The notes below the pieces were generated by a model. It was not told where the DNA came from. It saw only the letters and a program-made list of their open reading frames with translations, and ran no database searches. Shown here piece after piece: positions 8,518-18,513 of a stretch of 64,000 nt of DNA. The stretch comes from Alkalimarinus alittae. Lineage in GTDB: Bacteria > Pseudomonadota > Gammaproteobacteria > Pseudomonadales > Oleiphilaceae. The stretch covers positions 434,001-498,000 of the forward strand of contig NZ_CP100390.1 in the NCBI RefSeq assembly GCF_026016465.1. The letters are read 5' to 3'. Position numbers and translations under genes: made by a program. Numbering within the stretch: the first letter of the stretch is position 1; each line of letters begins with the position of its first letter.

Positions 8518-8982
8518 TTAAGCTGGGTTGCTTTCAAGAACCATTTTCTCAATATATTCCAAGTTCGGGATAATAGCCTCATCACCCATCACGACCACCT
8601 TCATTAAGTCAGCAGGGCCTAGCGAGGCCTCTTCAACTTCTTTGATGTTTTCTTGGTCTATTTTAGTCTGACGCGGGATGCCTTGCGTGGTAATTGCAAA
8701 AAATGGCAATGCCTCATGTTTTGTACCGATGGTATTGATTACCGCAATCCTTGTATTACTCAAATGATCGGGCAGAGGGGTATCATTTAGCCGCTCATAA
8801 GAGATAACAGGCAGTGTTACCCCGCGCCATTTGATATTGCCAAGGAACCATTCTGGTGCATCTGATACAGCATCGGGTGATTGGTAATCGACGATTTCTG
8901 CGACTGAAACGTTAGGCAGCAATAAACTTCCGCCGACGACGGGTAGATAAAGACTGGATAAAATACTTATGGACTCTTCCAC
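8518..8982 (-). CDS. chpC: CheW-like coupling protein ChpC
   Basis: This 154-residue CheW-fold protein is the last gene of the Pil-Chp cluster. CheW proteins link chemoreceptors to the kinase; ChpC is the second coupler of the pathway that controls type IV pili in Pseudomonas, next to PilI. The sequence shows the CheW pattern of beta strands (LYLPVVGGSLLLPNVSVAEIV, WFLGNIKWRGVTLPVISYE). It starts with GTG at 8982, preceded by a strong GAGGAG. It follows chpB by 24 bases, so it is co-transcribed. A hairpin just after the stop probably ends the operon. Confidence 0.82.
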   Translation of the reverse strand: MEESISILSSLYLPVVGGSLLLPNVSVAEIVDYQSPDAVSDAPEWFLGNIKWRGVTLPVISYERLNDTPLPDHLSNTRIAVINTIGTKHEALPFFAITTQGIPRQTKIDQENIKEVEEASLGPADLMKVVVMGDEAIIPNLEYIEKMVLESNPA

Positions 8983-9006
8983 TTTTCAGCTCCTCAGCAT
9001 AAATTT

Positions 9007-10083
9007 CTAGTGTCCCGGCGCGGATCTTTTTCCTGAGCCTGACAAAATGGTTTCTTGTTCAATGGTTCTTATTAGGTTGGCGGCCAGTTGAGTGGGGCTA
9101 CCTATAAAAGAACTACAGCCGGTGGCTTCTACGGAATCAGGCATAGAACTATTTGCACAGCTATCTGCACTTTGAACCCATATTTTGCAGCCATAAGCCT
9201 TTAAGAGGGGAGCCGCAATTGCGCCATCGTTCCCCATGCCACTAAAGACCATTACGTTGCACTTAGCGCCGTAATGATTGGCCACATTTAACATGACTTG
9301 ATCTATCGATGGTCCGTAAGGGCCTGGCCAAGCCGTGTCTTTAAATTGGATTTTACCTTGTTCGTCGAGCACCATTTCACGTTCAACAGGTACCATTAAT
9401 ACCTGCCCATTAGCGAGAGTATCGCCTTCTTGAGCTTGCTTAAGCTCAAAGCTGGAGTGTCGAGCTAATACTTTTGATAATACTGACGAAAAATTTGCAT
9501 CAATGTGCTGCGCATAAATAAATGAAACGGGTAGGCCTGCGGGTAACTGGTCTAAGAATTCTTTGACGGCTGCAGGGCCGCCTAACGAGGCCGCAAGTAT
9601 CCAGATATGGTCAGCGACGCCATTGCCTGAGGTGTTAGATTGGATCGCATTAGAAAGAATGCTAGGTAGTGGTAACGGGCCTTTTTGTTGATCGGTTTCA
9701 CTATCGAGCTGATCTAAAGAGGCTTCTGAGTCTAGTAGTTCGAGAGTTCCAATCTCATCCCTTAGCTTTGAGAATAGCCTTCTTTCCCATCGGGGATATT
9801 CATCGCTTTGTCGCTCGGGTGCTTTTCCTAAACCAAACAGTACACCTGCTTCGGTGGAATCTAGTAGGCTATCGATTAAATCAGGAAATTCTTCTTCATT
9901 TTCCAACTCTAAAATCCAGCAGCCGATGCTCTCTAGCTCACTTTCTTGAGCTGACTCAAATCGCACTGGATCGCAACTAATGGCAATTTCAAGCCCACAG
10001 CTTGAAATTGCGTGTTGGAGCATGTGGCGTTGCAGTGGGCTGTCTGAAAGAATCCCTATCTTGGGGCGCTCATTTACGCTCAT
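9007..10083 (-). CDS. chpB: Protein-glutamate methylesterase ChpB (CheB-like)
   Basis: This 358-residue enzyme would remove methyl groups from the receptor PilJ, opposing PilK. The C-terminal half (about 155-345) is a CheB catalytic domain with the Ser of AASLGGP, the His of YAQHIDANFSS and the Asp of SGMGNDGA as likely triad. The N-terminal 120 residues look like a degraded receiver: the strand pattern is there (PKIGILSDSPLQRHML), but the acidic pocket and the phospho-acceptor Asp are not evident (CWILELENEE). The methylesterase is therefore probably not controlled by phosphorylation in the usual way. The ATG overlaps the chpA stop in an ATGA arrangement, implying translational coupling. Confidence 0.85.
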   Translation of the reverse strand: MSVNERPKIGILSDSPLQRHMLQHAISSCGLEIAISCDPVRFESAQESELESIGCWILELENEEEFPDLIDSLLDSTEAGVLFGLGKAPERQSDEYPRWERRLFSKLRDEIGTLELLDSEASLDQLDSETDQQKGPLPLPSILSNAIQSNTSGNGVADHIWILAASLGGPAAVKEFLDQLPAGLPVSFIYAQHIDANFSSVLSKVLARHSSFELKQAQEGDTLANGQVLMVPVEREMVLDEQGKIQFKDTAWPGPYGPSIDQVMLNVANHYGAKCNVMVFSGMGNDGAIAAPLLKAYGCKIWVQSADSCANSSMPDSVEATGCSSFIGSPTQLAANLIRTIEQETILSGSGKRSAPGH

Positions 10084-13000
10084 GAGAGGTTAATTAGCTT
10101 CTCAATGGTGCTGAGTAGTTCTTTCTCTTGGAAGGGCTTTCCAAGGTATTCGTTAACGCCGATGGACATTGCTCGCTCTCGGTGTTTCTGGCCTGTACGA
10201 GAGGTAATCATACAGATGGGAACATCTTTCAGATTTTCATCGTGGCGAACCAGACTGGCTACTTCAAAGCCATCCATTCGAGGCATTTCAATATCGAGCA
10301 GCATGACGTCAGGTTTATTGTCCTGCAGCTGAGCTATCGCATCGACACCGTCTTTGGCGGTGATGACATCCATTCCATTTCGCTCGAGTAAGCGAGTGGT
10401 TACCTTTCTTACGGTGACGGAGTCATCAACGACCATGACCAATGTTGGTCGCTGTTCAACGGCTGCTGGTGTTTCGACCTCATGTTCTATATTGCTTAGG
10501 GCACGACCATCATCGGCACGTATAAGCGCAGGTAAGTCAAGGATGACTACCACGCTACCATCACCGAGTATTGTGGCACCGGATACACCAGGAACCTTAC
10601 TAAATTGAGCGCCAAGACTCTTAACTACAATCTCACGGCTACCCATTAAGCTGTCAACTTGTAACGCGATAGGGTGGTCCGTTCCACGTACGAGTATGAC
10701 GGGAAGGGGTAACGGTTGCCCTTGTAGCTTAGGTTTGTGATCGCTGTGAAGTACGTTGCCAAGATACTGCAGGCGGTATTGTTGACCTGCATACTCATAG
10801 AGTGGCGCGTCAGGCTTGTAATATTCTTCAAGTTCGTATGGGCTTACTCTTACGATACCTTCAATCGTATTCAATGGTATCGCGTAAAAATCTTCACCAG
10901 TATTAACCATGAGGGCTCGGTTAACCGATACCGTAAACGGTAGCCTTACCGTAAATGTAGTACCTGCACCTTCTCTCGAGTCAATGCTGATGTTACCGCC
11001 TAGCATTTTGATTTCACTCGCGACAACATCCATGCCGACCCCACGGCCAGAAATTTGTGTCACTTGTTCAGCGGTACTAAAGCCTGCTTTCATGATGAAC
11101 TGTAAAATATCATGATTAGACAGTGGCGCGCCTTTTTTCATTAGGCCCTGTTTAATGGCTTTCTCGCGAATGACGTCTACGCTAATGCCGCCACCATCAT
11201 CTTTCATTCGTAGCACGATATCTCCGCCTTCTCGGTTTAGAGAGAGGCTAATATTACCGGCTTCGGGCTTTCCTGCTGCTTTACGTTTTTCGATAGATTC
11301 GATACCGTGATCCAGCGCGTTTCTGAGCATGTGCTCTAGCGGTGCAACCATTCTTTCGAGAACGGTACGATCCATTTCGCCTTCTGCATTTTGTACGTCG
11401 AACTCTGCTTTTTTGCCAAGTTCTCCACTGATCTGCCGAACGATTCTTCTCAATCTTGGAACCATTGAAGAGAACGGAATCATGCGGGTTTTCATCAGAC
11501 CTTCTTGCAGCTCTGTATGGATTCTGGACTGCTGAAGTAACAGTGTTTCTGCATCTCTTGCTTTATCTGCAAGGGTTTCTCTTAGATCCAATAGATCGAA
11601 GGTACTTTCTGTCAGTGCTCGTGATAACTGTTGTATGGATGAATATCGATCCATTTCCAGTGGATCAAAGTCAGCATAGTCTGGGCCCACACCTTCTTTT
11701 TCGGTGCGGAACAGTACTTGTGCTTCTGTTTCCATGTCCATTCTTCGAAGCTGTTCACGAAGACGCTCGATAGTAGATACCATCTCATCAAGGTTGAAAC
11801 TAAAGTCACTGATCTGCTGTTCTAGTCGACCACGTGTAATACTGGTTTCACCTGCAAGGTTTACGAGATCATCGATAAGAGAAGCCGATACTCGTACTGT
11901 TTCTTGTTGTGCGGGTCTAGCTTTCGCAGCTTGTTTAGCTTGGCTTGCAGGCTTCTTCGCGGTTGTTGTAACGCGATCTTGTTGATCGGTTGAAGGCGAA
12001 ACGGCTGTAGAAGGCACTGATGCTGCCTGTGTATCAGTAGCACCTTGCGCGGTTTCTGGTTGTTCTGCGTCGGTGCTGTTTTCAGATATTGGCTGCTCTA
12101 ATGCTGGCTTCTTGTGCTCATCAGGTGTTGCCTGTTCAGCAGAGAGTGCTATAAAGCGATGATTAACTTCGGTGACCAGTGAGTTTAGCTTGTCTTGATA
12201 CTGGTTAACCATGGTATGGAGGTCGTTGTTAAGTCCATCGCCTTTTTCAAGTGCTTCAATGAGCTTACTTTCGAGTTCATGACTGACATTGCCTAGCTCT
12301 TTCAGTCCTGCTAGACGAGCACCGCCTTTTAGCGTGTGCAGTAAGCGCTGTATCTCACGATTGAAGTCATCATTACTTGAATCGGTAGACCAGTCTGAGA
12401 GTTGCGTGTCGAGTTCTTCGAGTATTTCATTGGCTTCTTCAAGGAATATCTCGAGAATTTCTGCATCGTCAGCATCATCTCTTGCTGCTGCTTCTAGTTC
12501 AACGCTCTTATCTGCCTCAATAGTTATAGCGTTTATAGCGCTGATACAGTCGGTAGCAGAAGACGATTTACCGGTACTTTCAAGCTCATTAAGCATCGTG
12601 TTAAGCTGCTCTGTACTGCGGCTTGTGATCTTAATAAGTTCAGGGTTATTCGTTGCATTTTGGCCGATAGCAGCCTCAAGCTTATCGTATAAAGCGTCTG
12701 CTAAATCTCCGATATTATCTATATCAGCCAGACGCGCACCGCCTTTCAACGTGTGCAATTCACGTTGTAGTTCAACTACGCCGTTCAGGCTTTCAGGTGC
12801 TTCGCTCCAGTGATCTAAGCTATCAATAATAGCGTCACATATCTCACGGGCTTCATCTAGGAATATCGACATCAAGTCATCAGCAAAATCTTGCTCGCTA
12901 GTGTCGTCGGTCGATATTTCATAAGAGGGCACTTCATCTTCTACAGGCGTTTGCTCTGAAGACTGCGACTCCTCATCTAAGGTGGGGGCTTCTAGTTCAA

Positions 13001-16000
13001 GTGCACTTTCATCTTCTGGTTCAGTCGTCGTTTCTTCAGCTTCAACAACAGGTTGTTCTTCTGTTGCACTTGTTTCAGACTTTGAGGACGGTGTAGGTAC
13101 TGGGTCACCATTGGTTAATGCAACCACTGCCGCAATTAAGTCGAGAGCAGGGTAAATGGCTGAGCCGCTTCCTATTTGATCGACCATGGTCGCTAGTTTG
13201 TCATGACAGGCTAGCATGAGATCAGAGATTGAGCTGTCGACGACTAGGCCGTTATCAACAATACCTTCGAAAAGGGTTTCAAGCTCGTGGGCTAAGTCAC
13301 CTAACGGACCTATTTCGGCCATTCGAGCGCCACCTTTTAAGGTGTGAAGCTCGCGTTGCAGTTCTTTAACGTGACTGCTGTCATTAATATCTTCAAGCCA
13401 TGACTGGAGTAATTCGCCTGTGTTGTCGATAATTTCATTCGCTTCTTCAAGGAATATTTCGACTAACTCAGGGTCTAACGACTCAGACAGAATAGGTTCG
13501 ACGTCTAATGTTTCGGCTTCGAGCTCTGCTGGTGTATCTTCTTCGGTGGCTGCTTCAACGTCTGGTAGCGCTATTTCAAGTTCATTAGGTTCGTCTGTTT
13601 CATCCTCTTCTAGTTCCAGCGTCGGTAGCTGACTTAACGCGTCTTCTGCATCAACTTCTTCATTTACGGCGTCAATAAATTGCTCTGCCGTCTCTTCTGA
13701 GAGATCGGTTGACTCTTCCAACGATAATTCAGCTAGAGACTCATCTGCGGCAGTCGTAGAAGGTTCGCCGTCGATTATGGCGGTTATTTGTCCGATTAAC
13801 TCAGGGGCAGGCTGACTAATTCGTCCTGCTCCGATATCGTCGACCATCGTAGCCAAGCGATCATGAACGCTAAGTGATAAGTCAATAATATGATTGTCGG
13901 TGTTAATTTGACCATCAACAATTCTTTCGAAGAGGCTTTCAAGTTCATGAGCTAAATCACCGATGGCTGAAATTTCGGCCATACGAGCGCCGCCCTTAAG
14001 CGTATGGAGCTCTCGTTGAAGTTCATTAACTGTTTGATGTTGAGAAGGATCTTCTTGCCATTGTTGAATCAGGTTTCCTGAGTTTTCAATGATGTCATTG
14101 GCTTCTTCTAGGAATATCTCTATCAACTCTGGATCAAGGTCCATCGGCGCTTGCTGACTATCTTCAGCAGAAACTGTATCGTCAAGTGGCTCAGACTCTG
14201 CAGATGAAGTAGGCGTTGTGGCTTCCTGTTCATCGGTTGTTTCTTCAACTTGATTTGTTGCCACAGGCTCACCTGCGGTAGAAATAACTTGCTGAATTTG
14301 TTCAATCAAGTCGACAGCAGGTTTGCCGCTGTTGCCAGATGAAACGTCATCAATGATAGTCGCTAACCTATCATGACAACTAAATAGCAACGTGACTAAA
14401 GACGGGGCCGCTACAAGGCGCTGCTCAGTCAAGCCTTCGAATAGCGTTTCTAGTTCATGAGATAGGTCGCCTATCGATGAAATATCAGCTAAGCGTGCAC
14501 CGCCTTTTAAGGTATGAAGTTCACGCTGAAGCTCAATGAGGAGGTCAGGGTTTGTAGTATCTTCAGACCACTGCTGAAGTAACTCACCCGTGTTATTAAC
14601 AATGTCATTAGCTTCTTCGAGGAAAATTTCAACCAACTCAGGGTCTAGTAATGAGGCGCTGTCTTCTGCTGTCAATTGAGGTAGTGCAGATGCGGGTTCC
14701 TCAATATCTAATGTAGGAATTTCTTCATCGATTTCAAAGCCTGAAAGTGTTGGGATTTCAATTTCAAGTTCCTCATCCAGCTCTTTGAGTGCGTCTTGCT
14801 CTAGCTGGGTTTGCTCTTCTGCTGCCTCTGCTTCAGCTGCCGCTTTTTCTCTAGCTTCGTTTTCGGTTACGGCGTTGTCTGCTTGAATATTTAAAATAAG
14901 TTCTTTAATTTCAGCAATGAGCTTGTTGTTGGGTTGGGTAGCTAAGCCTGCGGCTACTTGATCCATCAGACTCAATAACGCTTCGTGTCCGTGTGCAATC
15001 GTGTCTAGGAATTTGTCATTAGCGACAACATCACCAGACTCAATTAACTCATAAGCACTTTCAAGTAGTTCTGCAAACTCACAAATATCTTCTAAACCGG
15101 CAACTTGAGCACCTTGGCTTAGGGTTTTTAGTTCGCCGACTAGTTTTTCGAGCTCTTCACCGGGTACAGGGTTATTGCGCCAGTTATCAAGAATTGATTC
15201 GGCGTCAAGCAGTATATCAACACCCTCAGTGAGGAAGATGCTGATGAGTTGTGGGTCGGTGGTTGTGCTTTGAGCTTGTTCAATATCGCTAACATCGGCA
15301 AAGGATAATTCACTTAGCTCATTTAAATGCGTGAGAAACTCTTCTGTACCGTCAATATGATGCTGAGGATCGTTGTATAATTGCTCTATCCCTTGCCTTA
15401 CATAAACAGCAGCTTGCCGTAACATATTCGAAACGGCTGGGTTGGCAGGAATATTAACGGCTCGGGCATCTTTAACAAACTTCTCTACCGGGACAATGAT
15501 AGCCGCTATTGGACTAATGCCTGCAGTGTTCGCACTGCCTTTTAATGTGTGAAGGGCTCGAGAAATAGCATCGGTAAATGGTATTTCACCTTCTGCTTCT
15601 GCGGCCTCTACAAACTCATTGATGGTCTCAAGGTGAGTGTCTGTTTCGCTGCGGAAAATATCTAACAGTACAGGGTCTACGCCGCTATCCGTGTCTAGTT
15701 CATTCTCGAGGCTTGAATCATTCGTAGTTGTGCTGCTTTCCGCAGCCAGTGCTGATTCGCCTTGAGCAAGTAAATTGGCGCGCTCAATAAGTGCTGTTAC
15801 ATCGTGTCTTGGCGCTTGTTGCAGCTTAAAGTCTTCGATTAAGTCAGGAAGCAGCTCTGTAGCATTACTTAATGTTTCACCGATTTCGTGGCTCATTACA
15901 ATCGAGCCATCGATGATTCGGTTCATCATGTCTTCAGCAGCCCAAGATAACTCACCTACAGTCGTTGCGTTGACCATTCTGCCACTGCCTTTTAGGGTGT

Positions 16001-18497
16001 GGAAAGCTCTTCGCAACTCAGTGAGTGCTTCACTGTTGTCATGTTGATTGATATAGGTTGGCAAGTACTCAGCAATCGTCTCAAGTACTTCTTCTGCTTC
16101 TTCTATGAAGATTTCAATGATCTCATCATCAATAAGGTCTTCTTCATCAAAACGAGGAGGTGCAGAAGGGCTACTGACTTCATTGGCAGTATTCGATTCT
16201 ACTGTGTCTTGTTCAGTTTCATCAGGGGCTTTGCCCTCATCAACGGCCTCAGTAGTGCTTGGCGCTTCAGATAGCTCAATTGCAGGTTCTGATTCTTCGG
16301 TATTCGCTACCTTGTTTGCACCTGAGCGCGGCACGCCTGCTAGTACATTAGCTTGATCTATTAAGTCGCTAACATCTTCTGACGGTTGTTTTTCTTTGAA
16401 ATCGTTAACCAATTGAGGAAGCTTTTGGTTAACCGCTTCGAGCAATGGGAATAATGATGCTGTAACCGAGATGGTATTATCAAGAACACGGTTGAGCATG
16501 TTCTCTATTGACCAAGCAAGTTCACCCAGTGTTGCTGCGCCAACTAAGCGACCACTTCCCTTAAGTGTGTGATATGCGCGTCTGAGCTCAACAATGGCAT
16601 CTTTGTGTTGATGATCTTTGACAAATTTAGGGTAAAACTCTGCAATGGTCGCGAGAACTTCTTCTGCTTCCTCGATGAAAATTTCAATTATTTCATCATC
16701 AATAAGTTCTGCATCAGACTCTTTGCTAGGCGCATCAGGTGATAAATCCGAAAGCGTTGTTTCAGCGGAGTCTTCTTTGTTCGAATGGGCTTCGTTGTAA
16801 GTCGGTATTTCGCCTGGCGGAAAGCCTAGCTCAGTTACGCTTTCTTCTGCGACTTGAAGAATAAGCTCATTATCTTGAGCGCCTTCAGTGAGTCGTTCGA
16901 TATAGTATTCAATGCTCGTGATAGCGTCAGCTAATGTGTCTAGCTGCTTCCAGTCAGGTACTGTTTTGTTAGAAAGTAGTGCTTGTTGTATATATTGATT
17001 ACAGGAGTTGATCAGCTCTGCTGCTTTAGTCAGCGGAATTATCTGTAAGCCGCCACGAAGTCCGTCAAGAATAGCAGGCACGTTTTCAATTTCAGCGTGG
17101 TCCCATTGCGAAGCAATAAAGTTAACGATACAGGTTTTCGCTTGTTCCAATCCGTTTCTGGTTTCTCTAAGCACAGCATCATGAGCATTACCGATTTGTT
17201 CTGCAGGTATATCTGACTCAGTATTGGCAGAAAAAGGCGAGGCATGCTCTTCGGTCATACCTGATAGCGTCGCTTCGACATAAAGTAGTGCGCCAGCAAT
17301 GTCCATTAAGGTGATATCTTCAGCTTCACCGCGCTCTTCTATTAATGTTTCAATAACGTCTACTTGTTCTAGAATAACCTTTCTCGGAATACCTAGGCCA
17401 AGTACTGCCATTGTATTGGCCACTTGCTTAAGGCCCGGTAATAGCTCCTCAAGGTCGGCGTTGTCTCTAAACTCACCGCGCACAAATAAATCTAACTGGT
17501 CTTTTATTCTTGCAAGCTCTTCATTCAGCGCTGCAACTACGGATGCAATTGCTTCTTTATCTGGCCCTTGCATTCGCTGACGTTCTTCGTCGACTTCTTT
17601 ATCTTTAGGAAGTGACTGGTTCAGGTGGAATCGCTCGCGAACCTTGTTGACGTGTTCAGTATCGGTACTTGATTTTGCAACATAGTAAAGAAGGTGCTTT
17701 AAAAGGTCTTCAGGCACGGGTTGCAACAGTACATCGACGCTTTCATCAATTAAGCGCTTAATCTGGTGATCTAAATCACGTAGCAGTGTTTTTGTGGCCG
17801 ACGTAAGTTCAAGTTCGTTGTCGTCAAATACATCAATAAATGCGATAGCAACAGACCATAATTGGCCTAGTGCTGTGTTTTGGCAGAGACGCTCCACTCG
17901 TGTTAATACTTTAACCATGTAGGCTGTATTAGCCTTAACTTCGTTGCCTCGAATAACGCCCGCCAAAGAAAACTGAAACATCTGGCGTAATTTACGAAGG
18001 CTGGCCACTACTTTTGGATCTTGTAAACGTTGTACTGCGCCTGCAGGTGTTGCTATACGTGCTGCGGATAGGTCAGGGGTGAATAGAGAGGTGTCAGAAA
18101 GCAGTGACTCGCCTCTAGATGCTCTGAGGTCATTGAGAATCGGAAGAATCACTAATGGCAAGTCTTTACGACCTGCATGTAAATGCTCTAAATAGCTAGG
18201 GAGCTGCAACACCGCTTGCATCAAGACTTCTACCGCTTCCTGAAGGTCAGGAACGGCTTGGTTAAGCAATGCTTGAGCGAGTTTTTCCATTTCTTCCGCA
18301 AGTAATGCGGCGCCATAGAACTCGACCATCTGCAATGTGCCATGCACTTGATGGATGTAGTTCAGGCAGAATCGCATACGAGAAGTGTCTTCTGTATTGT
18401 CGACGTAGGCTTCCAGTGCCTGTCTTGCCTGATTTAGTGTGTCATCTATTTCGCCTCGAACCCAGTCGAGTGCTACATAGTCATGGCTATTACCCAT
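10080..18497 (-). CDS. chpA: Giant hybrid chemotaxis kinase ChpA with eight canonical Hpt motifs
   Basis: This is the central kinase of the Pil-Chp pathway, about 2805 residues. After an N-terminal FimL-like degenerate Hpt (IHQVHGTLQ), eight canonical HTLKG phosphotransfer motifs follow near residues 642, 833, 981, 1326, 1496, 1716, 1912 and 2052. Another degenerate one lies near 1126, where LKTLSQGAQ replaces the histidine motif. Acidic linkers separate them. Then come the dimerisation helices (about 2195), a HATPase domain with N box MLRNALDHGIES and glycine boxes DDGGGIS and SGRGVGMD, a CheW domain, and a C-terminal receiver with LLDIEMPRMDG. P. aeruginosa ChpA has six Hpt plus two Ser/Thr variants in about 2470 residues. 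The start ATG at 18497 has GGAG six bases upstream; an ATG at 18545 would overlap pilK. Confidence 0.92.
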   Translation of the reverse strand: MGNSHDYVALDWVRGEIDDTLNQARQALEAYVDNTEDTSRMRFCLNYIHQVHGTLQMVEFYGAALLAEEMEKLAQALLNQAVPDLQEAVEVLMQAVLQLPSYLEHLHAGRKDLPLVILPILNDLRASRGESLLSDTSLFTPDLSAARIATPAGAVQRLQDPKVVASLRKLRQMFQFSLAGVIRGNEVKANTAYMVKVLTRVERLCQNTALGQLWSVAIAFIDVFDDNELELTSATKTLLRDLDHQIKRLIDESVDVLLQPVPEDLLKHLLYYVAKSSTDTEHVNKVRERFHLNQSLPKDKEVDEERQRMQGPDKEAIASVVAALNEELARIKDQLDLFVRGEFRDNADLEELLPGLKQVANTMAVLGLGIPRKVILEQVDVIETLIEERGEAEDITLMDIAGALLYVEATLSGMTEEHASPFSANTESDIPAEQIGNAHDAVLRETRNGLEQAKTCIVNFIASQWDHAEIENVPAILDGLRGGLQIIPLTKAAELINSCNQYIQQALLSNKTVPDWKQLDTLADAITSIEYYIERLTEGAQDNELILQVAEESVTELGFPPGEIPTYNEAHSNKEDSAETTLSDLSPDAPSKESDAELIDDEIIEIFIEEAEEVLATIAEFYPKFVKDHQHKDAIVELRRAYHTLKGSGRLVGAATLGELAWSIENMLNRVLDNTISVTASLFPLLEAVNQKLPQLVNDFKEKQPSEDVSDLIDQANVLAGVPRSGANKVANTEESEPAIELSEAPSTTEAVDEGKAPDETEQDTVESNTANEVSSPSAPPRFDEEDLIDDEIIEIFIEEAEEVLETIAEYLPTYINQHDNSEALTELRRAFHTLKGSGRMVNATTVGELSWAAEDMMNRIIDGSIVMSHEIGETLSNATELLPDLIEDFKLQQAPRHDVTALIERANLLAQGESALAAESSTTTNDSSLENELDTDSGVDPVLLDIFRSETDTHLETINEFVEAAEAEGEIPFTDAISRALHTLKGSANTAGISPIAAIIVPVEKFVKDARAVNIPANPAVSNMLRQAAVYVRQGIEQLYNDPQHHIDGTEEFLTHLNELSELSFADVSDIEQAQSTTTDPQLISIFLTEGVDILLDAESILDNWRNNPVPGEELEKLVGELKTLSQGAQVAGLEDICEFAELLESAYELIESGDVVANDKFLDTIAHGHEALLSLMDQVAAGLATQPNNKLIAEIKELILNIQADNAVTENEAREKAAAEAEAAEEQTQLEQDALKELDEELEIEIPTLSGFEIDEEIPTLDIEEPASALPQLTAEDSASLLDPELVEIFLEEANDIVNNTGELLQQWSEDTTNPDLLIELQRELHTLKGGARLADISSIGDLSHELETLFEGLTEQRLVAAPSLVTLLFSCHDRLATIIDDVSSGNSGKPAVDLIEQIQQVISTAGEPVATNQVEETTDEQEATTPTSSAESEPLDDTVSAEDSQQAPMDLDPELIEIFLEEANDIIENSGNLIQQWQEDPSQHQTVNELQRELHTLKGGARMAEISAIGDLAHELESLFERIVDGQINTDNHIIDLSLSVHDRLATMVDDIGAGRISQPAPELIGQITAIIDGEPSTTAADESLAELSLEESTDLSEETAEQFIDAVNEEVDAEDALSQLPTLELEEDETDEPNELEIALPDVEAATEEDTPAELEAETLDVEPILSESLDPELVEIFLEEANEIIDNTGELLQSWLEDINDSSHVKELQRELHTLKGGARMAEIGPLGDLAHELETLFEGIVDNGLVVDSSISDLMLACHDKLATMVDQIGSGSAIYPALDLIAAVVALTNGDPVPTPSSKSETSATEEQPVVEAEETTTEPEDESALELEAPTLDEESQSSEQTPVEDEVPSYEISTDDTSEQDFADDLMSIFLDEAREICDAIIDSLDHWSEAPESLNGVVELQRELHTLKGGARLADIDNIGDLADALYDKLEAAIGQNATNNPELIKITSRSTEQLNTMLNELESTGKSSSATDCISAINAITIEADKSVELEAAARDDADDAEILEIFLEEANEILEELDTQLSDWSTDSSNDDFNREIQRLLHTLKGGARLAGLKELGNVSHELESKLIEALEKGDGLNNDLHTMVNQYQDKLNSLVTEVNHRFIALSAEQATPDEHKKPALEQPISENSTDAEQPETAQGATDTQAASVPSTAVSPSTDQQDRVTTTAKKPASQAKQAAKARPAQQETVRVSASLIDDLVNLAGETSITRGRLEQQISDFSFNLDEMVSTIERLREQLRRMDMETEAQVLFRTEKEGVGPDYADFDPLEMDRYSSIQQLSRALTESTFDLLDLRETLADKARDAETLLLQQSRIHTELQEGLMKTRMIPFSSMVPRLRRIVRQISGELGKKAEFDVQNAEGEMDRTVLERMVAPLEHMLRNALDHGIESIEKRKAAGKPEAGNISLSLNREGGDIVLRMKDDGGGISVDVIREKAIKQGLMKKGAPLSNHDILQFIMKAGFSTAEQVTQISGRGVGMDVVASEIKMLGGNISIDSREGAGTTFTVRLPFTVSVNRALMVNTGEDFYAIPLNTIEGIVRVSPYELEEYYKPDAPLYEYAGQQYRLQYLGNVLHSDHKPKLQGQPLPLPVILVRGTDHPIALQVDSLMGSREIVVKSLGAQFSKVPGVSGATILGDGSVVVILDLPALIRADDGRALSNIEHEVETPAAVEQRPTLVMVVDDSVTVRKVTTRLLERNGMDVITAKDGVDAIAQLQDNKPDVMLLDIEMPRMDGFEVASLVRHDENLKDVPICMITSRTGQKHRERAMSIGVNEYLGKPFQEKELLSTIEKLINLS

Positions 18498-18513
18498 AAC
18501 TTCTCCAGTATTT

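Noticed and set aside
12309-16575. Regularly spaced similar DNA segments resembling a repeat array
   Set aside because: These are the codons of the eight Hpt domains of ChpA, with long unequal spacing; not a CRISPR or satellite repeat.
10105-18499. Many serine-rich plus-strand reading frames opposite chpA
   Set aside because: They are antisense shadows of a long, clearly coding repetitive gene; none has a domain or a ribosome-binding site.
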